38,077 nt of DNA from Synechococcus sp. CCY 9618. GTDB taxonomy: Bacteria; Cyanobacteriota; Cyanobacteriia; PCC-6307; Cyanobiaceae. How positions within the stretch are numbered: position 1 is the first letter of the stretch; each line of letters begins with the position of its first letter. Positions 28,363 through 34,931 of this stretch are shown here, in pieces. A program made the position numbers and the translations under genes. A model generated the notes under the pieces. The model saw only the letters and a list, made by a program, of their open reading frames with translations. It did no database searches and was not told the origin of the DNA. The stretch lies in NCBI RefSeq assembly GCF_019038415.1, contig NZ_JAFKRG010000020.1, positions 1 through 38,077 of the forward strand. The letters run 5' to 3'.

Positions 28363-29094
28363 TTACGGAGCGGGTGCCAGCGCCAGGGCCTGCCGCTGGG
28401 CCTCCTGGAGGGCCCGCAGCCCGGGCTCCGCCAGATCCAGCAGGGCATCGAGGCGGGCGCGGGGGAAGGGGGCACCCTCGGCGGTGCCCTGGATCTCCAG
28501 CAGCCGTCCCTGCTCGTCCATCACCACGTTGAGGTCCACGTCGGCACGGGAATCCTCGGAATAGTCCAGATCCAGCAGGGCCTCGCCATCCACCAGCCCC
28601 ACCGACACCGCCGCCACCTGCTGGCGCAGGGGCGAGGCGGCCAGCACCCCGCGGTTCTGGAGGCGCTGCAGGGCGGCCGCCAGGGCGATCCAGGCGCCGG
28701 TGATCGAGGCGGTGCGGGTGCCGGCATCGGCCTGGAGCACGTCACAGTCGACCAGCAGGGTGCGTTCGCCGAGGGCGTCGAGATCCAGGGCGGCCCGCAG
28801 GCTGCGGCCGATGAGGCGCTGGATCTCCTGGGTGCGGCCGGAGAGCTTCATCAGCTCCCGCCCCTGGCGGGATGGGGTGGAAGCGGGCAGCAGGCGGTAC
28901 TCGGCGCTGAGCCAGCCGCTGCCCGATCCCCGCCGCCAGCGGGGCACCTCCTCCTCAAGGCAGACGCTGCACAGCACCCGGGTACGGCCGGCCTCGAAGG
29001 TGACCGAGCTGAGGGCGAAACCCATGGGATCCCAGTGCACCTGCACGGGGCGCAGGTCCTCGGCGCTGCGGCCGTCGTTGCGGGCTGGAGTCAC
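28363..29094 (-). CDS. rph: Ribonuclease PH
   Basis: A 243-residue phosphorolytic 3'-5' exoribonuclease that trims tRNA 3' ends. Motifs are [15 protein letters not shown] at the N-terminus, [55 protein letters not shown] and the active-site [45 protein letters not shown]-type sequence closes the fold. The GTG at 29094 is chosen because it precedes TPARNDGR by the usual margin and gives the standard length. The frame continues upstream without homology. It is 85 bp from ntcA. Confidence 0.95.
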   Translation of the reverse strand: MTPARNDGRSAEDLRPVQVHWDPMGFALSSVTFEAGRTRVLCSVCLEEEVPRWRRGSGSGWLSAEYRLLPASTPSRQGRELMKLSGRTQEIQRLIGRSLRAALDLDALGERTLLVDCDVLQADAGTRTASITGAWIALAAALQRLQNRGVLAASPLRQQVAAVSVGLVDGEALLDLDYSEDSRADVDLNVVMDEQGRLLEIQGTAEGAPFPRARLDALLDLAEPGLRALQEAQRQALALAPAP

Positions 29095-29252
29095 GGGGCC
29101 GGGGCGGGGAAACGGCAGCGTAGGTGTCGCCGCTGGTACGCCTGTTTCCACTACCGATGGTGTGTCCAGCTGGCGATGGCCGCTACATTCGGGAGGTGAA
29201 GGGCTGGGGCGTTCCCCCCGACCCCTCCGCCCACCGCTTCCATGGGGTGTCC

Positions 29253-29843
29253 ATGACCGCCAGCCTCGTCGACCCCGGCCATTCCCAGCGATCGGCGGCC
29301 GGATCCCGATCCGAGGGGCTGGCTCTGGTGCCGCCACTGACGCCGCCCCTGCGGCTGGTGACCCAGCCTGAGGGGCTGCTGCAGATCCACACAGCCCCCT
29401 TCCGCGGCAGCTTCGCGGCCGTGTTCAGCCAGGCTCTGCGCACGGCAGGTCTTGGCAGCCGGGTGCTGGTGAGCCAGTTCCTCAAGGGTGGAGTGGAGCA
29501 GGGGCTGGCGGGCAGCCTGTGGCTCTGCGGCCGGCTGCAGTGGCTGCGGCCGGCCACTCCCCATTGCCTCGATGGGCCGCCGCCCGTGGAGGACGAGGCC
29601 GAGGACGCGGTGCGCCAGGTGTGGGACTACAGCCGCGGGCGGCTGCTGGCCGGAGATCTGGATCTGCTGGTGCTCGACGAACTGGGCCTGGCGATCGCCC
29701 TGGGCTACCTGCCGGCGGCGGAGGTGATCGCCAGCCTCGAGCAGCGGCCGGCCCATCTGGATGTCATCCTGACGGGCCCTTCGATGCCGGCCAGCCTGAT
29801 GGCCATGGCCGACCAGGTCACCCAGCTGCGCCAGGGCCGTTAG
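29253..29843 (+). CDS. CobO-like P-loop protein with a degenerate Walker A
   Basis: A 196-residue protein resembling ATP:corrinoid adenosyltransferase (CobA/CobO): LLQIHTAPFRGSFAAVFSQA, ALRTAGLGSRVLVSQFLKGG, WDYSRGRLLAGDLDLLVLDE and LGLAIALGYLPAAEVIASLEQRP align segment by segment. The usual GNGKGKTTA phosphate loop reads APFRGSFAA (about 48-56), so the Walker lysine and Ser/Thr are missing, while the Walker B-like VLDE (Asp142-Glu143) is kept. It is probably not a working adenosyltransferase; a repurposed nucleotide- or corrinoid-binding role is inference. The ATG at 29253 is chosen just before the variable N-terminus. It is four bp from dcd, so the pair is likely an operon. Confidence 0.75.
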   Translation: MTASLVDPGHSQRSAAGSRSEGLALVPPLTPPLRLVTQPEGLLQIHTAPFRGSFAAVFSQALRTAGLGSRVLVSQFLKGGVEQGLAGSLWLCGRLQWLRPATPHCLDGPPPVEDEAEDAVRQVWDYSRGRLLAGDLDLLVLDELGLAIALGYLPAAEVIASLEQRPAHLDVILTGPSMPASLMAMADQVTQLRQGR

Positions 29844-29847
29844 CTCC

Positions 29848-30441
29848 ATGCTCAAGAACGACCACTGGATCAACGAACAGGCCGCCGGCGGCATGCTGGA
29901 GCCGTTCCAGCCCACCCTGGTGCGCCACCTGGATCCGGAGGCCCGCACCGGCCCGGTGCTGAGCTTCGGCTGTTCGTCGTACGGCTACGACCTGCGCCTG
30001 TCGCCGAAGGAGTTCCTGATCTTCCGCCACGTGCCCGGCACGGTGATGAACCCGAAACGGTTCAACCCGGCCAATCTGGAGCCGGCGCCGATGCACAGCG
30101 ACGAGGACGGCGACTACTTCATCCTGCCGGCCCACTCCTACGGGCTGGGGGTGGCGCTGGAGAAGCTGCGGGTGCCGGCCAACATCACCGTGATCTGCCT
30201 GGGCAAGAGCACCTACGCCCGCCTGGGCATCATCGTCAACACCACCCCGGCCGAAGCCAGCTGGGAGGGCCACCTCACCCTGGAGTTCAGCAATTCCTCC
30301 GGTGCCGACTGCCGCATCTACGCCGGCGAAGGCATCTGCCAGCTGCTGTTCTTCGAAGGCGACCCCTGCGCCACGACCTACAGCGACCGGGCCGGCAAGT
30401 ACCAGCACCAGCCCGAGCGGGTGACCCTGGCGAAGGTGTGA
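29848..30441 (+). CDS. dcd: dCTP deaminase
   Basis: A 197-residue enzyme of the dUTPase/Dcd trimer family that deaminates dCTP to dUTP for thymidylate synthesis. Motifs are LSFGCSSYGYDLRLSPKEF, SYGLGVALEKLRVPANIT, CLGKSTYARLGIIVNTTP and HLTLEFSNSS (putative catalytic Glu146). It ends with ICQLLFFEGDPC and the usual KYQHQ tail. It fits with thyX, about 3.7 kb away, in a dUMP-to-dTMP route. It lies four bp after the CobO-like gene. Immediately downstream the base composition changes sharply. Confidence 0.96.
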   Translation: MLKNDHWINEQAAGGMLEPFQPTLVRHLDPEARTGPVLSFGCSSYGYDLRLSPKEFLIFRHVPGTVMNPKRFNPANLEPAPMHSDEDGDYFILPAHSYGLGVALEKLRVPANITVICLGKSTYARLGIIVNTTPAEASWEGHLTLEFSNSSGADCRIYAGEGICQLLFFEGDPCATTYSDRAGKYQHQPERVTLAKV

Positions 30442-30661
30442 AGGACGGGCATGGGTGCGTTATAGCGATCACCGATGCTGGTGTGTGCAGCCAAACGAGC
30501 CGTTCGATATCGGGTTCGCCCAAGTCGCTGGGCTGGTGCTTCGCTCTTCTACGGAGTGGCTGCCGCGGCAGCGCTCTCGGGGTATGGCTTTGCCTAGGGC
30601 ACGAACTTATGCGGAAATAAGGCTGGTCGGTGGGGTGGTTATCGGACCCGCCCATTTAGTA
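30442..30661. other. Gene-free leader of the accessory block
   Basis: No convincing gene lies in these 220 bp. A perfect 14-bp palindrome GCTGCCGCGGCAGC occurs at 30559-30572, and GCCCA/TGGGC flank a 6-nt loop near 30520-30536. The composition drifts to lower GC toward the right end. The stretch may be the remnant of an earlier cassette or recombination site. I could not fold a convincing attC hairpin ending at the GTTAGAC boundary at 30662. Confidence 0.4.
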
Positions 30662-30696
30662 GTTAGACAGCCGTACAAAAGTCAGGTGATCGTACC

Positions 30697-31380
30697 GTGA
30701 ACGTTGATCAGAAAATCGTCTCACGAATCAAGGAGCTGATTGATCGAGGCGAGGCATTGCTCGCGACGCGACGGGATCCTCCGCGCAATTCAATCGGCTT
30801 TGACGCGACGGTCGATGGCCAATTGGCTCATCAGTGGTTTACAAACGTTCAGAACATCCTTGCGCGAGTCTTTGCGAAAGACAGCGAGCACTACCTGAAC
30901 TTTTCCAAACAACCAGGAAAGCAGGGCCTCAGCTACTCGCCTGTGCGTAGATCACTTGGGGTTCTTAGGGCGGCGCTTGAGGATTACGAGCAGGGTTACT
31001 TGTTGAAGATCAAAGAGTTGGTTGAGGCAGAAGTCTTCAGCGACTTTCTAGATCAAGCCAGCGCGTTGATTGAGGCGGGGTACTGTGCTCCAGCGGCCGT
31101 TGTTGTTGGAGCAGTTCTAGAAGATGGTCTCCGTCGGCTAGCTCTTCGCTCGAACTTAGAGCTAGCAGAGGTCCCAAGGCTTGATCGAGTTAACGCCGAA
31201 CTTGCAAAAGCCGGTGTTTACTCAAAACTCATGCAGAAGCGTATAACCGCACTTGCAGATATACGTAATAGTGCAGCGCATGGAGACTGGAAGGCATTTA
31301 ACGAGGAGGACGTGAAAGACATGCATAAATGGACGTGTCGTTTTCTTGAAGAACATCTAGACAAGACTGACGCTGTCTAA
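30697..31380 (+). CDS. HEPN-like (DUF4145-type) protein, integron cassette cargo
   Basis: A 227-residue soluble, mostly helical protein with base composition unlike its neighbours. The C-terminal half (about 115-220) looks like a HEPN/DUF4145-type helical bundle: AAVVVGAVLEDGLRRLALRS, then LMQKRITALADIRNSAAHG with Arg190-Asn-x3-His195, the RX4H motif of HEPN ribonucleases. The N-terminal half (about 1-110) includes a WFTNVQNILARVF helix and is not recognised. It starts with GTG at 30697 behind AGGTGA. The TAA stop overlaps the R'' box of the attC-like site. A defence or toxin role is possible because integron cassettes often carry such genes, but this is inference; many HEPN-like proteins have no known activity. 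Confidence 0.75.
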   Translation: MNVDQKIVSRIKELIDRGEALLATRRDPPRNSIGFDATVDGQLAHQWFTNVQNILARVFAKDSEHYLNFSKQPGKQGLSYSPVRRSLGVLRAALEDYEQGYLLKIKELVEAEVFSDFLDQASALIEAGYCAPAAVVVGAVLEDGLRRLALRSNLELAEVPRLDRVNAELAKAGVYSKLMQKRITALADIRNSAAHGDWKAFNEEDVKDMHKWTCRFLEEHLDKTDAV

Positions 31381-31461
31381 AAAGCCCATCGATTGGACAG
31401 GCATCCATTGAGTCTCATGCTCGCCCTATGCATTGCCTGCCACTCAGGGGCAGTGTTAGAC
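31375..31461 (+). repeat. attC-like recombination site (87 bp)
   Basis: An imperfect inverted repeat. GTCTAA (31375-31380) pairs with TTAGAC (31456-31461), and GCCC (31384-31387) with GGGC (31448-31451). GA then pairs with TC, and TGG (31394-31396) with CCA (31440-31442). After one bulged A, CAGGCA (31398-31403) pairs with TGCCTG (31434-31439). That is 21 pairs with unpaired spacers and a 30-nt terminal loop, the architecture of an integron attC. The R'' box is GTCTAAA rather than RYYYAAC, one mismatch. The preceding gene's stop TAA lies in it. Confidence 0.6.
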
Positions 31462-31469
31462 CGAGCTAG

Positions 31470-31942
31470 ATGCCTCCACCACGATTCCTGGGAGAGCTCA
31501 AATCATGGAACGATGAGCGAGGCTTCGGTTTCATCGAACCAGTTCATGGTGGTAAGGATATCTTCGTCCATATCAAGGCCTTCCCTTCGGGTTCAGGCCG
31601 TCCATCGATCGGGCAATCGCTGACGTTTGAGGTGGAGCCAGGACGGGAGGGCAAATCTCGTGCCCATTCCGTTCAGTACGTCGAGCCCAGCAGGAGAGCC
31701 AAGCCTCATCGGCCATCCACGGTCGCCGCCGTACGCCAGAGAAGACGCTGCACCTGCTCGGTCTCGCCGGCGGCTGGCCTGGCGCTCTGCTCGCGCAGCA
31801 GCTGTTGCGCCACAAGTGTTCCAAGGCCAGCTTCGTGGCCATGTTCTGGTTCACGGCGGCAGCCAACGTCACGATGTTCATCGTCTGGCATTCAGGCTTG
31901 CTGACGAGCGTCGTTGTTTCATCAGAGCTGCCGCGGCTTTGA
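31470..31942 (+). pseudogene. Cold-shock/DUF1294 gene, frameshifted and internally deleted
   Basis: The first about 70 codons encode an intact cold-shock domain (RFLGELKSWNDERGFGFIEP, DIFVHIKAFP, QSLTFEVEPG). The remainder of a DUF1294 membrane domain is in another frame from about 31700: RTPEKTLHLLGLAGGWPGA, LLAQQLLRHKCSKASFVAMF, WFTAAANVTMFIVW, stop at 31940-31942. The first DUF1294 TM segment is missing and the frames do not join, so a deletion with frame shift is likely. Read straight on, the CSD frame yields 144 residues (to 31904) with an unrelated Cys/Ser/Arg-rich tail. The ATG lies 8 bp after the attC-like boundary. The cold-shock part alone could still be functional. Confidence 0.7.
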
Positions 31943-32691
31943 TCACCACCGTCGGCATCGATGTGGGCGGCCCCCTCAAGGGATTCCACGCTGTGGCCCT
32001 CCGTGATGGCGCCTACGCGGGCCAGCTGGCCAGCCGTGAGGCGCGGGAGCTCGCCCACTGGTGCCGCTGCGTGGTGCAGGCGCGGGTGATCGCCATCGAT
32101 GCCCCCTGCCGCTGGAGCGTTGATGGCCGCGCCCGTCCCTGCGAACGGGAGCTGAGGCGGCAGGGGATCGTCTGCTTCGCCTCGCCCACCCGCGAGGCCG
32201 CCGTCGCCCACCCAAGCGACTACTACGGCTGGATGCTGCGCGGCGAAGCGCTGTATCAGGCCCTCGAGCCCACCCATCCGCTCGCCGCCGCGCCGCCGCT
32301 CGCAGGCCAGCACTGTTGCTTCGAAACCTTTCCCCACGCCATCACCTGGCACCTGCGCGGCGGCAACGCCCAGGCGGCCCGCAAGCGCACCCAGCGCCGG
32401 GAGCTGCTGCGGCTGGCGGGCATCGACCTGGCTCCGCTCACCAGCATCGACCAGATCGATGCCGCCCTCTGCGCCCTGGCCGCACACCACGCCGCCATCG
32501 GTGGCGAGTGCGTGACCTACGGGGAGCCGCAGACGGGTTGGATCGTGGTGCCCAGCCGGCCCATCTCCTGGCCCGACATCAGCGGCCCCATCCGCACGTC
32601 ACCCGGCTCGATTTCACCGGACCCCACGAAGTTCCGGCGCGCCTTCCGTGAGGCCAGCCTGTCCCTATCCTGCGGCCATGAAGCAGGTTGA
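31939..32691 (+). CDS. DUF429 domain protein
   Basis: A 250-residue protein of the DUF429 family, predicted to have an RNase H-like fold: TTVGIDVGGPLKGFHAVAL at the start (G-x-D-x-G), ARVIAIDAPCRWSVDGRARPCERELRR, CCFETFPHAITWHLRGG and IDQIDAALCALAAHHAAIGG follow the family's order. The start is taken as TTG at 31939 (ITTVGIDVG), which overlaps the remnant DUF1294 stop in TTGA; no ATG lies before the first strand. The last 40 residues, after GWIVVP, are not family-like. The 3' end overlaps the GNAT gene by 14 bp. Activity is unknown. Confidence 0.72.
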   Translation: MITTVGIDVGGPLKGFHAVALRDGAYAGQLASREARELAHWCRCVVQARVIAIDAPCRWSVDGRARPCERELRRQGIVCFASPTREAAVAHPSDYYGWMLRGEALYQALEPTHPLAAAPPLAGQHCCFETFPHAITWHLRGGNAQAARKRTQRRELLRLAGIDLAPLTSIDQIDAALCALAAHHAAIGGECVTYGEPQTGWIVVPSRPISWPDISGPIRTSPGSISPDPTKFRRAFREASLSLSCGHEAG

Positions 32692-33169
32692 CGTCAGGCA
32701 GGCCGTCCTCGCCGATCTATCCGATCTCGCGCAGCTGCTGGATGCCTATCGCCGCTTCTACGGACGCAGCAGTGATGGGGAGGCCGCAGGCCGCTTCCTG
32801 CGGGCCCGCTTCGAGCATGGGGAATCGGTGCTCTTCATCGCGACCGTGGATGGGGTAGCCGTTGGCTTCTGCCAGCTCTATCCAGGCTTTTCCTCCCTTT
32901 CCCTGGCCAGGACCTTCATCCTCAATGACCTCTATGTCGTGGAGGGTGCCCGCAAGCAAGGTGTCGCCAGCCGTCTCCTCGAGGCTGCGGCGGAGTACGC
33001 CAGGCAGGTGGGTGCCCTTTGCCTCACCCTCTCCACGGCGACCGGCAATCAAACCGCTCAGGCCCTGTATGAGCGGCTGGGTTGGATTCGCGATCTGGAG
33101 TTCCATGTCTACAACCTGATCCTTTCGGCAGAGCGCCTCCCCCTGGCCTCAGCGGAGCAGGGGGGCTGA
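32678..33169 (+). CDS. GNAT family N-acetyltransferase
   Basis: A 163-residue acetyltransferase with the full GNAT fold: VDVRQAVLADLSDLAQLLDAY, VLFIATVDGVAVGFCQLYPG, FILNDLYVVEGARKQGVASRLL (acetyl-CoA pyrophosphate loop RKQGVA) and LCLTLSTATGNQTAQALYERLGW. The substrate is unknown; the family includes enzymes acting on small amines and protein N-termini. The ATG at 32678 begins the fold; an upstream in-frame ATG at 32648 lies inside the DUF429 gene. It overlaps DUF429 by 14 bp. Confidence 0.88.
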   Translation: MKQVDVRQAVLADLSDLAQLLDAYRRFYGRSSDGEAAGRFLRARFEHGESVLFIATVDGVAVGFCQLYPGFSSLSLARTFILNDLYVVEGARKQGVASRLLEAAAEYARQVGALCLTLSTATGNQTAQALYERLGWIRDLEFHVYNLILSAERLPLASAEQGG

Positions 33170-33256
33170 CGCAGCTGCCGCTCACCGAGATCGGCGCCAA
33201 GAACAACACCACGACCGTGGTGATGCTGCCCGCTCGGGTAGCGTTGGGCCTCCGCC

Positions 33257-33505
33257 ATGACCAGGGCCACGAAGACGCCGCTCCTCCTGATGCTGGGCAG
33301 CTCCATCGGCTTTCTGATAGGCATGGCCTGGGGCATCTTCTTCGGATTCCCCTCTCCCGATGCAGGGCAGAAGGAGTCGTTGCAGCTTCAGTTCCATGCG
33401 AATCTCTCCGGTTCGATCATGGCGCTCACGTTCCTCGTCTTTGGCGCATCGGGCATCTATCTTCTGCAGCAGCGGCTTCTGCCAAGGAGGCGAGATCGCT
33501 CCTAG
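33257..33505 (+). CDS. Small two-TM membrane protein
   Basis: An 82-residue protein with two hydrophobic helices (about 8-30, LLLMLGSSIGFLIGMAWGIF, and 52-72, SIMALTFLVFGASGIYLLQQ). A short polar loop separates them and the tail is basic (RRRDRS). I do not recognise a family. The ATG at 33257 begins the hydrophobic segment with a Lys/Arg lead, as expected for an inner-membrane protein. It lies 87 bp after the GNAT gene in the accessory block. Confidence 0.55.
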   Translation: MTRATKTPLLLMLGSSIGFLIGMAWGIFFGFPSPDAGQKESLQLQFHANLSGSIMALTFLVFGASGIYLLQQRLLPRRRDRS

Positions 33506-33838
33506 GTCTGCATCGCATAGGCTCCACCATGTGCCACCTCACGATAAAGACCATGACTGAGACCATCGAGATCCGCGACGATTTCAGTGCGCTGCTGAAG
33601 CGCCATGTGGTTCCAGCGGGTGGCTCGGGCCTCCGTGGTGCCGTGCTGCTGGGAGCGGAACGCACCGGCGCTCAGCTTGCGGGGGCAAAATACGATTCGA
33701 AAACCCAATTTCCCGTTGGCTTTCATCCCGGGAAGGCGGGAATGCTGAGAGTGGAAAGCGACTGAATCGGCGGCTTCGGCCCCGAGGGCGTTCGCCGTCA
33801 TACGGTGGCAGGGAAGTGGCGCAGACGTGGAGAGAACC
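33506..33838. other. Gene-poor stretch before the HPF/RaiA gene
   Basis: No recognisable gene is seen in these 333 bp. A 78-codon plus-strand reading frame (33529-33765, ATGTGCCACCTC...) has no family I recognise and could be a remnant. There is an AT-rich patch GGCAAAATACGATTCGAAAA (TACGAT as a possible -10). Another TACGGT about 38 bp upstream of the next ATG may belong to its promoter. This is probably the right end of the accessory block. Confidence 0.4.
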
Positions 33839-34144
33839 ATGCAAGTCCAGATCAACACCGACCACAACATTGGGGGCGACGAGCGGTTGGCGGAGGCGGT
33901 GGAGGCGGCCGTCCGGGGGGCCCTGGGCCATTTCGGCGCCCAGCTCACCCGGGTGGAGGTGCACCTCAGCGACCAGAACAGCGACCAGAAGACCGGCAGC
34001 GAGGACATGCGCTGCGTGCTGGAGGCACGGCCGGCCGGCCACCAGCCCCTCTCGGCCAGCGATGAAGCCGCGACCGTCGAGCAGGCCGTCGACGGGGCGG
34101 CACGGAAGCTGAAGCACGTCCTGGAGAGCACCCTGGACCGTTAA
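33839..34144 (+). CDS. HPF/RaiA family ribosome-associated protein
   Basis: A 101-residue short hibernation-factor-type protein: MQVQINTDHNIGGDERLAEAV, then ALGHFGAQLTRVEVHLSDQN, MRCVLEARPAGHQPLSAS and a C-terminal TVEQAVDGAARKLKHVLE helix. The fold (sigma-54 modulation/S30EA) binds the 30S decoding region in its relatives. It is shorter than the long HPF (LrtA) of cyanobacteria, lacking the C-terminal dimerisation domain. ATG at 33839 is chosen; GGAGAG sits 5-10 nt upstream. A GTG at 33827 is in frame. It is convergent with thyX, 17 bp away. Confidence 0.85.
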   Translation: MQVQINTDHNIGGDERLAEAVEAAVRGALGHFGAQLTRVEVHLSDQNSDQKTGSEDMRCVLEARPAGHQPLSASDEAATVEQAVDGAARKLKHVLESTLDR

Positions 34145-34161
34145 GCCCCCGGGCCCGGTGG

Positions 34162-34887
34162 TCAGGGCGCCAGCCGCGCCCTGTGCAGCCGGCTCTTCTC
34201 GTACCACTCGGCGAACTGCGGCACCCAGGTCTGCAGGTGGGGCCACATCAGATCGCAGAGTTCCCGGATCTCCTGCTGGGCATCGAGTTTGGCCCGCAGA
34301 TCGAGGAAGTGCAGGAACGCCCGCAGGGTGAAGCTCACCACGAAGTGCTGGCGGTAGTCGAAGGGGAGGATGCCGCGGGCGTGCTCCTCGGCGAAGCCGG
34401 CATCGAGCAGGTCGCGGTAGCGGTCGGCGGCCGCCCGGCAGATCGCCAGGTCGATGGCCCGCTGGGCCTCGTCGTAGAGGTACTTCTTGCCCTGGCGGTC
34501 GCTGTAGGCCCCCACCGGCCGCAGGTAGAACACCTCCTCCAGCTCCAGTTCGCCGATGGCGGCCCGGCGGATGCGGTCGCCGGTGTAACGCATCGACTGC
34601 ACATCGAAGCTCACCCCCACCCGGTGGGTGCGGGCCTGCTGCATCACCGAATGGGGGAACCAGCCCACGTTGAGCACGATCTGGGCGTGCTCCAGGGGGC
34701 CGTAGTGGCCCCGCTCGCCGGCCAGCAGCCGCTTGACGCAGATCTCGCCGGCCTTCCGCTCGTCGGGCCAGTCCTCCCGGTCGGCGGCCACGAAGCCTTC
34801 GCTGTAGTCCTGGTGCATCCCGGCGTAGACGCACTGCTGCGGGTTCGGCGTGGCGGCGATCAGGCTGACCCGGAAGCGGGGATCCAT
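34162..34887 (-). CDS. thyX: FAD-dependent thymidylate synthase
   Basis: A 241-residue flavin-dependent enzyme that methylates dUMP to dTMP using methylene-THF and NADPH. The ThyX signature region is QARTHRVGVSFDVQSMRYTG (84-103): His88-Arg89, Ser93, Ser98 and Arg100 match RHRxxSxNxxSxR, except for one extra residue between HR and S and no Asn, a variant I recall in cyanobacteria and some phages. Other family parts are GERGHYGPLEHAQI and ILPFDYRQHFVVSFTLRAFLHFLDLR (in pieces). It starts with ATG at 34887; the frame continues upstream into the thioredoxin-like gene's shadow. It follows the thioredoxin-like gene by 44 bp and may share its transcript. Confidence 0.93.
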   Translation of the reverse strand: MDPRFRVSLIAATPNPQQCVYAGMHQDYSEGFVAADREDWPDERKAGEICVKRLLAGERGHYGPLEHAQIVLNVGWFPHSVMQQARTHRVGVSFDVQSMRYTGDRIRRAAIGELELEEVFYLRPVGAYSDRQGKKYLYDEAQRAIDLAICRAAADRYRDLLDAGFAEEHARGILPFDYRQHFVVSFTLRAFLHFLDLRAKLDAQQEIRELCDLMWPHLQTWVPQFAEWYEKSRLHRARLAP

Positions 34888-34931
34888 GGGCGGGGTCGAC
34901 GGGGGGATGTGAGGTTGCGGGGTCGGGGGAA

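Larger units (their letters stand above)
30662..31461 (+). mobile_element. Putative single integron gene cassette
   Basis: GTTAGAC, an exact match to the integron R' core GTTRRRY, occurs at 30662-30668 and again at 31455-31461. Between the G^TTAGAC crossover points lies one gene in the plus orientation, starting 29 bp after the first boundary, with an attC-like palindrome at its 3' end. This is the standard one-gene cassette layout, with a short 5' leader and the stop codon inside the attC. No integrase gene or second complete attC is present, so it would be a solitary cassette (CALIN-like). GC in three 60-base rows of it is 93 of 180 by hand count, against 44 of 60 in one row of the WecA-like gene. 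Confidence 0.55.

Noticed and set aside
10450-29698. HIP1 octamer GCGATCGC, seen at 10450, 13782, 16338 and 29691
   Set aside because: The count is only slightly above what the high GC content would give by chance, unlike the strong HIP1 excess of some other cyanobacteria.
30463-30471. GCGTTATAG just after dcd, recalling the end of Vibrio attC (VCR) repeats
   Set aside because: It does not fit GTTRRRY and has no partner arm. Directly upstream is coding sequence of dcd, so no attC can be folded.
33604-33640. A short plus-strand reading that begins MWFQRVARASVV, resembling the N-terminus of D-aminoacyl-tRNA deacylase (QRV..A.V)
   Set aside because: Only about 12 residues match and nothing after them does. 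Too short to call a remnant.
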